Source: Methylobacterium sp. PvR107 (GTDB lineage Bacteria; Pseudomonadota; Alphaproteobacteria; Rhizobiales; Beijerinckiaceae). Taken from it: 64,000 nt of DNA. The DNA lies in NCBI RefSeq assembly GCF_017833295.1, contig NZ_JAFIBW010000001.1:5173501-5237500 (forward strand), in the 5' to 3' direction. The notes under the pieces were generated by a model. That model saw nothing but the letters and a program-made list of their open reading frames with translations. It searched no databases and was not told the origin of the DNA. Below are positions 50,959 to 62,257 of this stretch, in pieces (position 1 is the first letter of the stretch; every line of letters starts with the position of its first letter). Both the position numbers and the translations under genes were made by a program.

Positions 50959-51336
50959 ATGATCCGACATGGCTTCACCCCGGCGGGAATGGCGTGCCGC
51001 GCCTTCGCGGTATGGCTTCCGCTGGCGACCGCCGCCTGGGCCGTCGAGCCGCGTCCCGGCGACGCCCTCGACGCGGATGACGGCGCCGGAGCCGTGAAAG
51101 TCTGCTCGCCGGTGGCGATGCCGCGCTGGCGGTCGATGACGCCGGTGCCGAAGACCTGGACGTTCCTCGACTGCATGGGCTTCTCGGGCGAGATGGGGGC
51201 GACCCATTTCCAGCTCGGCTGCCTGTTCGCCAACGTGACGCCGTACGCGCAGAAATACGCCTGGGGACCGATGGTGAAGATCGAGAAGGGCGCCTTGGCC
51301 AAACCGCAGCCGCCGATGCCCAATTGCGGCTGGTAG
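50959..51336 (+). CDS. Secreted hypothetical protein with conserved Cys
   Basis: This 125-residue protein has a signal peptide (MACRAFAVWLPLATAAWA as its core, after a short MIRHGFTPAG extension; Met11 could be the start). The mature part has four Cys (KVCSPV, LDCMGF, LGCLFA, PNCGW) and several aromatic residues (TWTFLDCMGFSGEMGATHFQ). Export plus paired Cys suggests a periplasmic disulfide-bonded domain. Family unknown. It lies 4 bp after the small membrane protein gene. Confidence 0.6.
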   Translation: MIRHGFTPAGMACRAFAVWLPLATAAWAVEPRPGDALDADDGAGAVKVCSPVAMPRWRSMTPVPKTWTFLDCMGFSGEMGATHFQLGCLFANVTPYAQKYAWGPMVKIEKGALAKPQPPMPNCGW

Positions 51337-51345
51337 GCCCTCGGA

Positions 51346-51486
51346 TCAGTCGACGGCGGCCTGCCACTCCAGATCGAGAGCGAGGCGGGCGCGGAAGACG
51401 ACGCTGCCGGCCTCGTCCCGAACCTGCGCCGCCAGATGCAGACCGCCGCCACGCGTCGGAAGCTTAGGCTTGGCCTCACCGGCAAA
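51346..51486 (-). pseudogene. Possible fragment of a DUF6894-like protein
   Basis: The last 46 codons of a minus-strand frame read LHLAAQVRDEAGSVVFRARLALDLEWQ, which resembles the C-terminal strand pair of the small DUF6894 proteins common in methylobacteria. The expected N-terminal YFFxxxDG part is not found in frame upstream. The rest of 51337-51898 shows no supported gene. Low confidence. Confidence 0.3.
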
Positions 51487-51898
51487 CACGGAGCGTGATC
51501 CGCCTCGCTTCCGCCGTCGCCAACCTGTGAGTGGGTCAAACCGCACCGGCCCTGGATCGCAGAGCCGCCTGTTCACCCATGCCGAAGTGCCTCTCCAGCG
51601 GACACACCGTGACGGAAACTTCCGGCAGCCGCGGCGACTGTCAGGACGTACACACGCCCTGAGAGAAAGCAGGCCTCGATTCGCGGCGAAGCGGCCGGCA
51701 TTCGCGGCGAGCCCCGGACCGCCGCCTTTGGCCGCTGGCTGCGCGATCGCTCTGCCGACCGGTCCTGAAAGCCAGGACGATGAAACTGCACGGCGGACAC
51801 ACCGGATCACGCAGAGATCACCTGCCCCTCATCGACGCCGCACCGCGCCGATACGCTCGGGGCCACCGACGCGAGCGATGCCGTCGTGGCAAAGTACC

Positions 51899-52621
51899 CT
51901 ATAGCGGCGCTCTGTGATGCGCCCTGAGCGGCCCGATCAGGCGCTCGTACTCGGCCTCGGCCGGACCGTAGGTGTGGCCCGCTGCCTGCTCCAGGCGTGT
52001 GCGGCTCAGGACCCGGATGCGCCCGCGCCGAGCCCGGATCAGCCCGTCCCCTTCCAGCGTATGGATCGCCACCGTGACGGTGGGGCGGCGGACCCCGAGC
52101 ATGATCGACAGGAACTCGTGCGTGACCGACAGATCGTCCCCGTCCTGCCGATCGTGGTACATCAGCAACCAGCGCGCGAGCCGCTCCTCAGCCGGCGTGC
52201 CGGCATTGGCGATGGCGGTCTGGGCGACCTGCACCAGGAAGGTCTGCACGTAGCGCAGCAGCAGATCGCGCAGTGACCGGCTGGCCTCGGCGGCCGCGCG
52301 CAGGGCCTCGACGGCGATGCGTTGCCCGCGGCCCGCGACCTGCATGAAGATCTGATGCGGGATCGTGTCGACACCCAGGATCAGCGTCGGCACCGCCATG
52401 CCGTCGCGGCCGAACAACCCGACCTCCACGCGCCCTCCCTCCGCAGGGCTCGACACCACGGAGCACAGGCCGGTCTCGATGAAGATCGCGTGCGGAATGA
52501 CTTTGGCCGGTTCCACCAGAACCATCCCGAGAGGCAGGTCGATGGCTTCGAGATGCGGTGCGAGCAGCGCAGCGTCCGCGACGGATAGGGACGCCAGCAG
52601 ACAGTTCCGGTGAGCCATCAC
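51899..52621 (-). CDS. Crp/Fnr-family transcriptional regulator
   Basis: This 240-residue regulator has a cyclic-nucleotide-binding-like N-domain (LVEPAKVIPHAIFIETGLCSVVSS, EVGLFGRDGMAVPTLILG) and a C-terminal winged helix with SVTHEFLSIMLGVRRPTVTVAIHTLEGDGLIRARRG. The recognition helix is RRPTVTVAIHTLE. There is no Cys cluster for an iron-sulfur centre and the phosphate cassette of Crp is not obvious, so the signal is unknown. This subtype is abundant in methylobacteria and rhizobia. Met2 (52618) is an alternative start. It is divergent from rpoN across 423 bp. Confidence 0.9.
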   Translation of the reverse strand: MMAHRNCLLASLSVADAALLAPHLEAIDLPLGMVLVEPAKVIPHAIFIETGLCSVVSSPAEGGRVEVGLFGRDGMAVPTLILGVDTIPHQIFMQVAGRGQRIAVEALRAAAEASRSLRDLLLRYVQTFLVQVAQTAIANAGTPAEERLARWLLMYHDRQDGDDLSVTHEFLSIMLGVRRPTVTVAIHTLEGDGLIRARRGRIRVLSRTRLEQAAGHTYGPAEAEYERLIGPLRAHHRAPL

Positions 52622-53044
52622 GGTCAGGTGCGCAGAAGCGGACGGAAACGCGCCGACGCCGGCAGGTGAGACGAAGCGTCACGCCGAGCCTGCTTCGATC
52701 ACCGGATGAACGCGAGGGGATATTGCATTTTCTGCGGGAAGCGTCCGCAATCAGACAATGCCACGATCTCGGAAGAACGGGCGACTCACGAAAAGCGGCC
52801 CGGATACCGAACGCAAATCTTCCTTAAAGGCCGAGCCTCAGATTGACCCGAGCGACGGCGCCGATGTGGCTGCTTCGTCACGGGCGCCGCACGGTCGGCA
52901 CTTGCCAACACCCAAGCACGTCGGCGAGCTTTGACGTGCGCTTTCCATGGGTCTACAGACGGCGGAGACGAATAAGCAAGAACCATGCCGCAAGCGACGA
53001 TGCTTCGGCTGGTGAACCGCGCTGGAAGGGCATCGGGGCCTCGC
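52622..53044. other. Divergent control region between Crp/Fnr gene and rpoN
   Basis: This 423-bp stretch contains no supported gene unless rpoN begins at ATG 52985. It must hold promoters in both directions. I could not identify a convincing -24/-12 or -35/-10 pair, or a Crp/Fnr-type palindrome. Confidence 0.4.
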
Positions 53045-54619
53045 ATGAGTTTGGTGCAACGGCTGGAAGTGCGTCAGGGCCAAGCCCTGGTAATGACGCC
53101 GCAGCTCCTGCAAGCGATCAAGCTCCTTCAACTCTCGCAGCTCGACCTTGCGGCCTACGTCGAGGCCGAGCTGGAGCGGAATCCACTCCTCGAGCGCGCC
53201 GAGCCCGAGTTGCCGGCTGCGGGCGAGACCAGCGAACCCACCACTCACCAGGACGAGTCACAGGCCGACGGCTTCGAGGCGCCGGAGCCGGATTCGTGGC
53301 TCTCCACGGAACTGAATGCGAGCCGCGGCGAGATCGAGGGCGACTTCGACACGCCGCTCGACAACGTCTTCCCCGACGAGACGCCGGTTCAGGCACGCGA
53401 GGCGGGCGGCGGCGACATGCTCTCGCTGACCCCGCCGCCCTACGGCAGCAGCGGCGGCAGCTTCGACGGCGAGGCGCCGGATTTCGAGGCCACCCTGACG
53501 GCCGAGACGTCGCTGCGCGACCATCTCGCGAGCCAGCTCGACCTGGCGACGCGCGATCCCGCCGAGCGCCTGATCGGCGGCTTCCTGATCGACGCCGTCG
53601 ATGAGGCCGGCTACCTGCGCGAAGGCGTCGAGGGCGTGGCCGAGCGTCTCGGGGCCGACCCGGCTCTGGTGACGCGGATGCTGTCGGTGGTGCAGAGCTT
53701 CGATCCGCCCGGTATCGCGGCCCGGGATCTCGCGGAATGCCTCGCGATCCAGCTGCGCGAGCGCGACCGGTTCGATCCGGCCATGCAGGCCCTGGTCTCC
53801 CGTCTCGACCTCATCGCCAAGCGCGATTTCGCGGCCCTGCGCCGCCTCTGCGGCGTCGATGACGAGGATCTCGTCGACATGCTGGGCGAGATCCGCCGCC
53901 TCGACCCCAAGCCGGGCCGCGCCTTCGGGTCGAGCGCGGTCGAAGTGCTGATCCCCGACGTGTTCGTGCGCGCCGCCCCCGACGGGTCGTGGCTGGTCGA
54001 GCTCAACGGCGAGGCCCTGCCGCGGGTGCTGGTGAATCAGAGCTACTACGCCCGGGTGGTGCGCGGCGCCTCGGCGGAGGGCGACAAGGCCTTCCTGTCG
54101 GAGGCCCTGCAGAACGCCAACTGGCTGACCCGCTCCCTGGAGCAGCGCGCCCGCACCATCCTCAAGGTCGCCACCGAGATCGTGCGTCAGCAGGACGGGT
54201 TCTTCGTCCACGGTGTCACGCATCTGCGCCCGCTCAACCTGAAGACGGTGGCGGAAGCGATCGGGATGCACGAATCGACGGTGTCGCGCGTCACCTCCAA
54301 CAAGGCGATCGGCACGAGCCGCGGCACCCTGGAGATGAAGTACTTCTTCACCGCGGCGATCCCCGGCGCGGCCGGCATGGCGGCGCATTCCTCGGAGGCC
54401 GTGCGCCACCGCATCAAGCAGCTCGTCGACGGCGAGACGCCGGCGGACGTGCTCTCGGACGACGCGCTGGTGCAGAAGTTGCGGAGCGAGGGCGTCGACA
54501 TCGCCCGGCGCACGGTGGCGAAGTACCGGGAATCGCTGCGGATCCCGAGTTCGATCGAGCGCCGCCGCGAGCATTTCGCCCACGGCTCCGCCCATCACGC
54601 CGCCCTGGCTCTGCGCTGA
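53045..54619 (+). CDS. rpoN: RNA polymerase sigma-54 factor RpoN
   Basis: This 524-residue protein has all sigma-54 regions. Region I is Gln/Leu-rich (RLEVRQGQALVMTPQLLQAI, KLLQLSQLDL); an acidic linker follows. The core-binding domain spans about 160-330, with FDPPGIAARDLAECL. The HTH is TVAEAIGMHESTVSRVTSNK and the RpoN box is ARRTVAKYRE (487-496) followed by SLRIPSS. The ATG at 53045 gives the family N-terminus MSLVQRLEVRQGQ; ATG 52985 would add 20 residues. The usual alphaproteobacterial neighbours (lptB upstream, hpf and ptsN downstream) are absent, so this may be a second copy or a moved locus. GlmU follows after 72 bp. Confidence 0.95.
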   Translation: MSLVQRLEVRQGQALVMTPQLLQAIKLLQLSQLDLAAYVEAELERNPLLERAEPELPAAGETSEPTTHQDESQADGFEAPEPDSWLSTELNASRGEIEGDFDTPLDNVFPDETPVQAREAGGGDMLSLTPPPYGSSGGSFDGEAPDFEATLTAETSLRDHLASQLDLATRDPAERLIGGFLIDAVDEAGYLREGVEGVAERLGADPALVTRMLSVVQSFDPPGIAARDLAECLAIQLRERDRFDPAMQALVSRLDLIAKRDFAALRRLCGVDDEDLVDMLGEIRRLDPKPGRAFGSSAVEVLIPDVFVRAAPDGSWLVELNGEALPRVLVNQSYYARVVRGASAEGDKAFLSEALQNANWLTRSLEQRARTILKVATEIVRQQDGFFVHGVTHLRPLNLKTVAEAIGMHESTVSRVTSNKAIGTSRGTLEMKYFFTAAIPGAAGMAAHSSEAVRHRIKQLVDGETPADVLSDDALVQKLRSEGVDIARRTVAKYRESLRIPSSIERRREHFAHGSAHHAALALR

Positions 54620-54691
54620 GCGAACGGCCGGGCTTGCGCGAAACCGCCGTCCGGCCCATCCGTGGCGCCGAATGACGACGCCTGGACAGCC

Positions 54692-56071
54692 ATGACCGCA
54701 ACCGGAACACCCCTGCGCAGCCTCACCGCCATCGTGCTGGCGGCCGGGAAGGGCACGCGCATGCGCTCGGACCTGCCGAAGGTGCTGCATCGGATCGCCG
54801 GTCGCAGCATGCTCGGCCACGTGCTGGCCGCCGTGCAGGCGGCGGGCGCCGGCCGGATCGCCGTGGTGGCCGAGCCCGGCCGCGACGACGTCGCGGCCGA
54901 GATCGCCCGGCAGGCGCCCGGCGCGCAGGTCTTCCCGCAGGCCGAGCGGCTGGGCACCGCCCACGCGGTTCTGGCGGCGCGGGACGTGCTGGCCGATCCG
55001 GATGACGACGTGGTCATCGCCTTCGGCGACACGCCGCTGATCACCGCCGAGACGTTCCTTCGGTTGCGGGCGCCACTGGCCGACGGCGCGGCGGTCGCGG
55101 TCCTGGCCTTCGAGTCCGCGACACCCGCCGGATATGGTCGGGTGCTGACCGAGGGCAGCCGCGTCGTGGCGATCCGCGAGGAGAAGGACGCCAGCCAGGC
55201 CGAGCGGGCGGTGACGCTCTGCAATGCCGGGTTGATGGCGCTGTCGGGTCACCATGCCCTGGCGCTGCTCACCCGCATCGGCAACGACAACGCCGCCGGC
55301 GAGTATTACCTGCCCGATGCCGTGGCGCTCGCGGTGGCCGACGGGCTCGCGGTCACCGTCGTGCCGGTGGACGAGGCGGAAGCCCAAGGCGTCAATGATC
55401 GGGCGCAGCTCAGCGTCGCGGAGGCGGCGATCCAGGCCCGGCTGCGCCGCAGCGCCATGCTGGGCGGCGCCACCCTGGTCGCCCCCGAGACCGTCTTCCT
55501 CAGCCACGACACCGTGCTCGGACGCGACGTCATCGTCGAGCCGAACGTGGTGTTCGGGCCGGGGGTGCGCGTCGGGGACGGCTGCACCGTGCGGGCCTTC
55601 GCGCATCTCGCGGACACGCGGCTCGAGGCGGATGTCCGGATCGGTCCGTTCGTCCGCCTTCGCGGCCACGCCGTGCTGGAGACCGGCGCCGAGCTCGGCA
55701 ACTTCGTCGAGCTGAAGAACGCCCATATGGGCGCGGGCGCCAAGGCCGCGCACCTCACCTACCTCGGCGACGCGGAGATCGGCGCGAAGGCGAATATCGG
55801 GGCCGGCACGATCACCTGCAATTATGACGGCGTGCTCAAGCACCGGACCATGATCGGCGCCGGCGCCTTCATCGGCTCGAACTCGGCGCTCGTGGCGCCG
55901 GTCACGGTGGGGGAGGGGGCCTACGTCGCCTCGGGTTCGGTGATCACCGACGACGTGCCGGCGGAGGCCATGGCGGTCGCGCGCGGCCGGCAGGCCGTGA
56001 AGCCCGGCTGGGCGAAGGAGAAGCGCGCCACCCTGCAGGCCGAGAAGGCCCAGCGCGGCAAGACCGCCTGA
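54692..56071 (+). CDS. glmU: Bifunctional GlcNAc-1-P uridyltransferase/GlcN-1-P acetyltransferase
   Basis: This 459-residue enzyme makes UDP-GlcNAc. The N-terminal pyrophosphorylase has LAAGKGTRMRSDLPKVLHRI, LGTAHAVLAA and FGDTPLI; the metal-binding Asp and Asn sites lie in GDTPL and later VNDRAQL. The C-terminal left-handed beta-helix has hexapeptide repeats with GNFVELKN, AHLTYLGDAEIG and TITCNYDGVLKHRT, holding the acetyltransferase residues. ATG 54692 is preferred to GTG 54662. The pair glmU-glmS is a common alphaproteobacterial order; glmS starts 175 bp downstream. The product feeds peptidoglycan, lipid A and possibly the polysaccharide cluster. Confidence 0.97.
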   Translation: MTATGTPLRSLTAIVLAAGKGTRMRSDLPKVLHRIAGRSMLGHVLAAVQAAGAGRIAVVAEPGRDDVAAEIARQAPGAQVFPQAERLGTAHAVLAARDVLADPDDDVVIAFGDTPLITAETFLRLRAPLADGAAVAVLAFESATPAGYGRVLTEGSRVVAIREEKDASQAERAVTLCNAGLMALSGHHALALLTRIGNDNAAGEYYLPDAVALAVADGLAVTVVPVDEAEAQGVNDRAQLSVAEAAIQARLRRSAMLGGATLVAPETVFLSHDTVLGRDVIVEPNVVFGPGVRVGDGCTVRAFAHLADTRLEADVRIGPFVRLRGHAVLETGAELGNFVELKNAHMGAGAKAAHLTYLGDAEIGAKANIGAGTITCNYDGVLKHRTMIGAGAFIGSNSALVAPVTVGEGAYVASGSVITDDVPAEAMAVARGRQAVKPGWAKEKRATLQAEKAQRGKTA

Positions 56072-56246
56072 CGAACCTAAGGTCACGCCCGCGGGCATTC
56101 GGGGCTGGCCCTTTTCGGGGCGGATCCGGTAGAAGCCTCGCGTGAGCCTGCGCGGGGCGGGGCGGGCCGGGCCCGTGTGGGGGCCGGGTGCGGCCCGCAT
56201 GCGGCGGGTTTGCGGCGCTCCGGGCGCGAGAGCGAGAGACACATCC

Positions 56247-58073
<1,827 letters not shown>

Positions 58074-58151
58074 GCGTGCATTTTGTATGCAGGTTCACGG
58101 CGCAAGGGCGGTTGAGCCCGTACTTCCGCTCGGCCCGGTACGAGGAAGCCT

Positions 58152-59309
58152 ATGACCGCACGTGAGACCGACGCCGTCCGCTGGCTCGATACCCAGGAGG
58201 GCGCCATGCTGGCCCTCCTCGAAGAGCTCGTGAACATCGATTCCGGCTCCTACGACAAGCCGGGCGTCGATGCGGTCGGCGCCCGCATCGCTGAATTTCT
58301 TGCCGGCCACGGCATCCCGGTCACGACGGTCCCGGTGGAGGGCTACGGCGACGCGCTGAAGGCCCATGTCGCCGGGTCCGGCGGCGGCAACCGGCCGGTG
58401 GTGCTGATGGGCCATCGCGACACGGTGTTCCCGAAGGGCGAGGTGGCGCAACGCCCGTTCCGGATCGCGGAGGGCCGCGCCTACGGGGCGGGCGTCGCCG
58501 ACATGAAAGCGGGGCTCGTGATGAATGCCTTCGTGCTCGCGGCCTTCCACCGGGCCGGCGCCCCGGTGCCGCTCGTCGGCCTGTTCACCAGCGACGAGGA
58601 GATCGGCTCGCCGGCCTGCCGACCGATCATCGAGGAAACCGCGCGCGGCGCCCGGGCGGTGCTGAATTCCGAGCCCGGCCGCCCGACCGGAAACGTCGTC
58701 ACGGGCCGCAAGGGCGGCGTGTTCATGGTCCTCGAGGTTCGCGGCAAGGCGGCCCATTCCGGCGGCAACTATGCCGATGGGCGCAGCGCCATCCTGGAAC
58801 TCGCGCACAAGACCGTGGCGTTCCACGCGGTCACCGATCTCGAGCGCGGCACGACGGTGAATGTCGGGCTGATCGCGGGCGGGCAATCGGTGAACACCGT
58901 GGCCCCGCGGGCGACCTGCGAGATCGACCTGCGCTACGTGACCCCGCCGGACCGCGTGGCGGCCATGGACCGGATCGCCGCGATCGTGGCGGACTCGACC
59001 GTGCCGGGCACGACCGCGCACCTGGCCATCAAGGGCGAGTTCCTGCCGCTGGTGCAGGACGAGGCCTCGCGGGCGCTGTTCGAGACCTACGCGCGGGTCA
59101 GCGCGCAGCAGGGCACGCCGGTCGCGGGTGAATTCGCCGGCGGCTGCGCGGATTCCGGCTTCACCGCCAGCGTCGGCTGCCCGACGCTCTGCGCCGTCGG
59201 ACCGGTCGGCGGGAAAGCGCATTCCCCCGAGGAGTATCTGGACGTCGCGACGCTCGTCCCGAGGGCGCACGCGATGGCCGAGACCATCGCGGCGCTGGCG
59301 AAGGCCTAA
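58152..59309 (+). CDS. M20 family metallopeptidase, carboxypeptidase G2-like
   Basis: This 385-residue enzyme has the M20 zinc centre: His88 and Asp90 in LMGHRDTVF, bridging Asp117 in GVADMKAG, catalytic Glu149 and ligand Glu150 in TSDEEIGS, and a late His in VGGKAHSPEEYLD. A dimerisation domain (about 190-295) begins GNVVTGRKGGVFMVLEVRG. No signal peptide is present, so it acts in the cytoplasm, removing C-terminal Glu-like residues or deacylating amino acids. Its stop overlaps the convergent serine hydrolase gene by 3-4 bp. Confidence 0.92.
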   Translation: MTARETDAVRWLDTQEGAMLALLEELVNIDSGSYDKPGVDAVGARIAEFLAGHGIPVTTVPVEGYGDALKAHVAGSGGGNRPVVLMGHRDTVFPKGEVAQRPFRIAEGRAYGAGVADMKAGLVMNAFVLAAFHRAGAPVPLVGLFTSDEEIGSPACRPIIEETARGARAVLNSEPGRPTGNVVTGRKGGVFMVLEVRGKAAHSGGNYADGRSAILELAHKTVAFHAVTDLERGTTVNVGLIAGGQSVNTVAPRATCEIDLRYVTPPDRVAAMDRIAAIVADSTVPGTTAHLAIKGEFLPLVQDEASRALFETYARVSAQQGTPVAGEFAGGCADSGFTASVGCPTLCAVGPVGGKAHSPEEYLDVATLVPRAHAMAETIAALAKA

Positions 59310-60436
59310 TCCCGCAGCGCCGCCACGAGGCGGAGCAGGAAGCCCTCAAGGGCGGCCTTGTCGATCCAGCGCAGGACCGCGACCACGTCGCGGTCCGGAT
59401 CGCACCAGATGACGTTGTTGCCGGCCCCGAGGGCGCTGAAGGCCGCGGCGGGCAGCTGCGGCTTGGCGGCCGCGCCGCGGTTCAGCCACCAGAGATAGCC
59501 GTAGCTGTCGAGGGTCGGCGACGGCGTCAGCATGGCGCGGATCCAGCCTTCCGACAGGATCCGGCGTCCGTTCCAGTCTCCGCCGCGGGCGATGAGGAGC
59601 CCGAAGCGGGCGTGGTCGTCGGCGCCGATGAACAGGCCGCCGCCCCAATGTCCGCCCCCCGGCACGGACTGGACCCGGGCCCCGTCGATCTCGACCCAGG
59701 CGTTGTCGTAGCCGTGCCACGCCCAGTTTTGCGACGCGCCGATCGGGTCCAGGATCCGCTCGCGCAGTACTTCCGCCAGGCCGCGGCCGAAGCGGCGCAT
59801 CAGGCAGTAGGACAGCAGGTTCACCCGGACGTCGTTGTACTCGTAATGCGTGCCCGGGGGGCGCAAGAGCCGCCTCTCGCCCTTGCGGCTGTTGTCGGCC
59901 CCCGGGCCGATCTGGCGATGGTGATCGACCTGGTCGGACTTGCCGAACAGGGTGCCCTCCCACTCGCTCGATTGCTGCAGCAGGTGCCGCCACGTGATCG
60001 CGCCGTTCTGCGGTCCGTCGAGGAGCGGGTCCGGCACGCTGTCCCGCACGGGCGCGTCCACGTCGGGGATCAGCCCGTCATCGTGGGCGAGGCCGGCCAG
60101 GACGGCCAGATAGCTCTTGGCGATCGAGAAGGTCATGTCCGGCCGGCGCGTGTCGCCCCAGGCGGCGACGCGCCGACCGCCCTTCAGGATCACGCCGGCC
60201 GGCCCGCCCCGCGCCCGCACAGGGCCGGCGATGTCGCTCCAGGGCCCGCGCTCATTCCACTCCACGATCCCGACATAGCGCCCGTCGGGATAGTACAGGC
60301 TGCGCGGCCACGGGCTCTCGTTGGCCTCGGCGTAGGCGACCGCCTCCGCGAGCCGCCCGGTGTCGAATCCGGCCGCGCCGGGATCCGCGTCCTCCCAGGC
60401 TTCCGTCGGCCAATACGGCTGCATCGCTTCGGTCAC
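59306..60436 (-). CDS. Serine hydrolase, beta-lactamase (class C) family
   Basis: This 376-residue protein has the SxxK motif Ser104-Ile-Ala-Lys107 in MTFSIAKSYLAVL and a Tyr motif Y200-N-D in HYEYNDVRVNLLSY. GGGHWGGGLFIGADDHARFG and LGAGNNVIWCDPDRD complete the fold. GTG 60436 is chosen because AGGAG lies seven bases upstream of it; ATG 60424, four codons later, is possible. No signal peptide is visible, so it is probably an esterase, amidase or D-peptidase rather than a secreted beta-lactamase. It is divergent from the binding protein at 60624, so peptide use is a common theme here. Confidence 0.88.
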   Translation of the reverse strand: MTEAMQPYWPTEAWEDADPGAAGFDTGRLAEAVAYAEANESPWPRSLYYPDGRYVGIVEWNERGPWSDIAGPVRARGGPAGVILKGGRRVAAWGDTRRPDMTFSIAKSYLAVLAGLAHDDGLIPDVDAPVRDSVPDPLLDGPQNGAITWRHLLQQSSEWEGTLFGKSDQVDHHRQIGPGADNSRKGERRLLRPPGTHYEYNDVRVNLLSYCLMRRFGRGLAEVLRERILDPIGASQNWAWHGYDNAWVEIDGARVQSVPGGGHWGGGLFIGADDHARFGLLIARGGDWNGRRILSEGWIRAMLTPSPTLDSYGYLWWLNRGAAAKPQLPAAAFSALGAGNNVIWCDPDRDVVAVLRWIDKAALEGFLLRLVAALRD

Positions 60437-60623
60437 ATGCGCTCTCCTGTCGCTCGCGGGATTTAATCCCTTGTATTCTGAATGCACGGTCTGCGCCGCA
60501 GGCATGGGCCGGGGCTCATCTCTTGCGGCCGGGCATCCTCACGAGGCCCGCGCCCTGTCCGGACGGCCAGATCGCGCCGGCCCGAACAGACCTGCGGCGC
60601 GGGCCTAAACCGGAGTCGAGACC

Positions 60624-62222
60624 ATGCTGCGACGTTCCTTTCTCAGCGGTTCCGCCGCGGCGGGTACCCTGCCGTTCCTGCCGGCGCGCCCCGCGCTCGC
60701 CCAGACCGCGCGGGCCAGCGTCCTGCGCTACGTCCCGCAATCCGATCTCACGATCGTCGATCCGGTCACGACCACCGCCTACATCACCCGCCACCACGCG
60801 CTGATGGTGTTCGACCAGCTCTACGGCCTCGACGCCCAGCTGAAGCCGCAGCCCCAGATGGTCGAGGGGCACACTGTCGAGGCGGACGGAACGCTCTGGA
60901 CCTTCCGACTGCGCGACGGCCTGAAATTCCACGACGGCGAGCCGGTCCGGGGCCGCGACTGCATCGCGTCGATCCGGCGCTGGGCACAGCGCGACAGCCT
61001 CGGCCAGGCGCTGATCGCCCGCACCGACGCCATGAGCGCGCCGGACGACCGCAGCTTCGTCATCCGCCTCAAGCGGCCCTACGGGCTGATGCTCGAGACC
61101 CTGGCCAAGCTCGGGCCGCCCGTTCTGGTGATCATGCCCGAGCGCCTGGCCGCCACGGACCCGGCGCAGCAGATCCCGGAGGTGATCGGGTCCGGCCCGT
61201 TCCGGTTCAACGCCAGGGAGCGGCTGGTCGGCGCCCGGGTCGTCTACGATCGCAATCCGGATTACCGGCCGCGCGAGAGCGGCACGGTCTCCTGGGCCGC
61301 GGGACCGAAGCGGGTGCATTTCGAGCGGGTCGAGTGGCAGGTCATGCCCGATCCCGGCACCGCCGCCGCCGCGCTCCAGAACGGCGAGGTCGATTGGTGG
61401 GAGAACCCGATCAACGATCTGCTGCCGACCCTGCAGGGCCACCCGCAGATCGTGACGCAGCTCGCCGGACGCCTCGGCAATCTCGGCACCGCCGTGATGA
61501 ACCACCTCCATCCGCCCTTCGACAAGCCGGCGGTCCGGCGGGTCATCCTCGAAGCCCTGACGCAGGAGGATTTCATGGCCGCCGCCGCGGGCGACGACGA
61601 GAAGCTCCGGCGCACCGGCGTCGGGATCTTCACGCCCGGGACGTCCATGGCCAGCGATGCCGGCCTCGATGTCCTGACGCGCAAGCGCGACCTGGAGCAG
61701 GCGAAGAAGAACCTGATCGCCGCCGGCTACAAGGGCGAGCGCATCGTGCTGATGTCGGCGAGCGACAACCCCGTGCTCGGCGCGCTGGGCGAGGTGATGC
61801 ACGACCTGCTCCGGCGCCTCGGGATGAACGTGCAGTACGTCGTCTCCGACTGGGGCACGCTGGTGACACGCCGGGCCAGCAAGGCGCCGCCCGACCAGGG
61901 CGGGTGGAACATCTTCAGCACCACCTGGACCGGTCTCGACATGACCAACCCGGTCGGCGAGCAGGTCCTGCGCTGCGGCGGCCAGAAGGGCTTCTTCGGC
62001 TGGCCCGACATCCCCGAGATCGAGACCCTGCGGGAAGCCTGGATCGAGGCTCCGGACGAGGCCGGGCGGCAGAGGATCGCCCGTGACCTGCAGGCCGCTT
62101 CCATGGTCCAGGTGCCGTACCTGCCGCTCGGCCAGTATTTCTACCGGACGGCGTACCGGCGCGAGATCCGCGACATCGTCCAGGACCAGTTCGTGTTCTG
62201 GAACGCGCGCCGCGAGGCCTGA
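60624..62222 (+). CDS. Peptide-type ABC transporter binding protein (family 5), orphan
   Basis: This 532-residue SBP_bac_5 protein begins MLRRSFLSGSAAAGTLPFLP with a twin-arginine-like leader and probable cleavage near ALA-QTA. It shares long collinear similarity with the protein at 16994-18571: DGLKFHDGEPVRGRDCIASI, MPERLAAT, GSGPFRFNARERLVGAR, DPGTAAAALQNGEVDWWENP and YLPLGQYF. No permease or ATPase follows; the next gene is a convergent SDR. It probably serves a transporter encoded elsewhere. The neighbouring M20 peptidase and serine hydrolase suggest peptides or acylated amino acids as cargo. Confidence 0.91.
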   Translation: MLRRSFLSGSAAAGTLPFLPARPALAQTARASVLRYVPQSDLTIVDPVTTTAYITRHHALMVFDQLYGLDAQLKPQPQMVEGHTVEADGTLWTFRLRDGLKFHDGEPVRGRDCIASIRRWAQRDSLGQALIARTDAMSAPDDRSFVIRLKRPYGLMLETLAKLGPPVLVIMPERLAATDPAQQIPEVIGSGPFRFNARERLVGARVVYDRNPDYRPRESGTVSWAAGPKRVHFERVEWQVMPDPGTAAAALQNGEVDWWENPINDLLPTLQGHPQIVTQLAGRLGNLGTAVMNHLHPPFDKPAVRRVILEALTQEDFMAAAAGDDEKLRRTGVGIFTPGTSMASDAGLDVLTRKRDLEQAKKNLIAAGYKGERIVLMSASDNPVLGALGEVMHDLLRRLGMNVQYVVSDWGTLVTRRASKAPPDQGGWNIFSTTWTGLDMTNPVGEQVLRCGGQKGFFGWPDIPEIETLREAWIEAPDEAGRQRIARDLQAASMVQVPYLPLGQYFYRTAYRREIRDIVQDQFVFWNARREA

Positions 62223-62257
62223 ACCCGGCTCGGGCCCCCGAGCCGGGATCGCGGCGA

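Noticed and set aside
59306..60436. Calling the SxxK protein a beta-lactamase resistance enzyme
   Set aside because: No signal peptide and a variant Tyr motif; family members are mostly esterases or peptidases.
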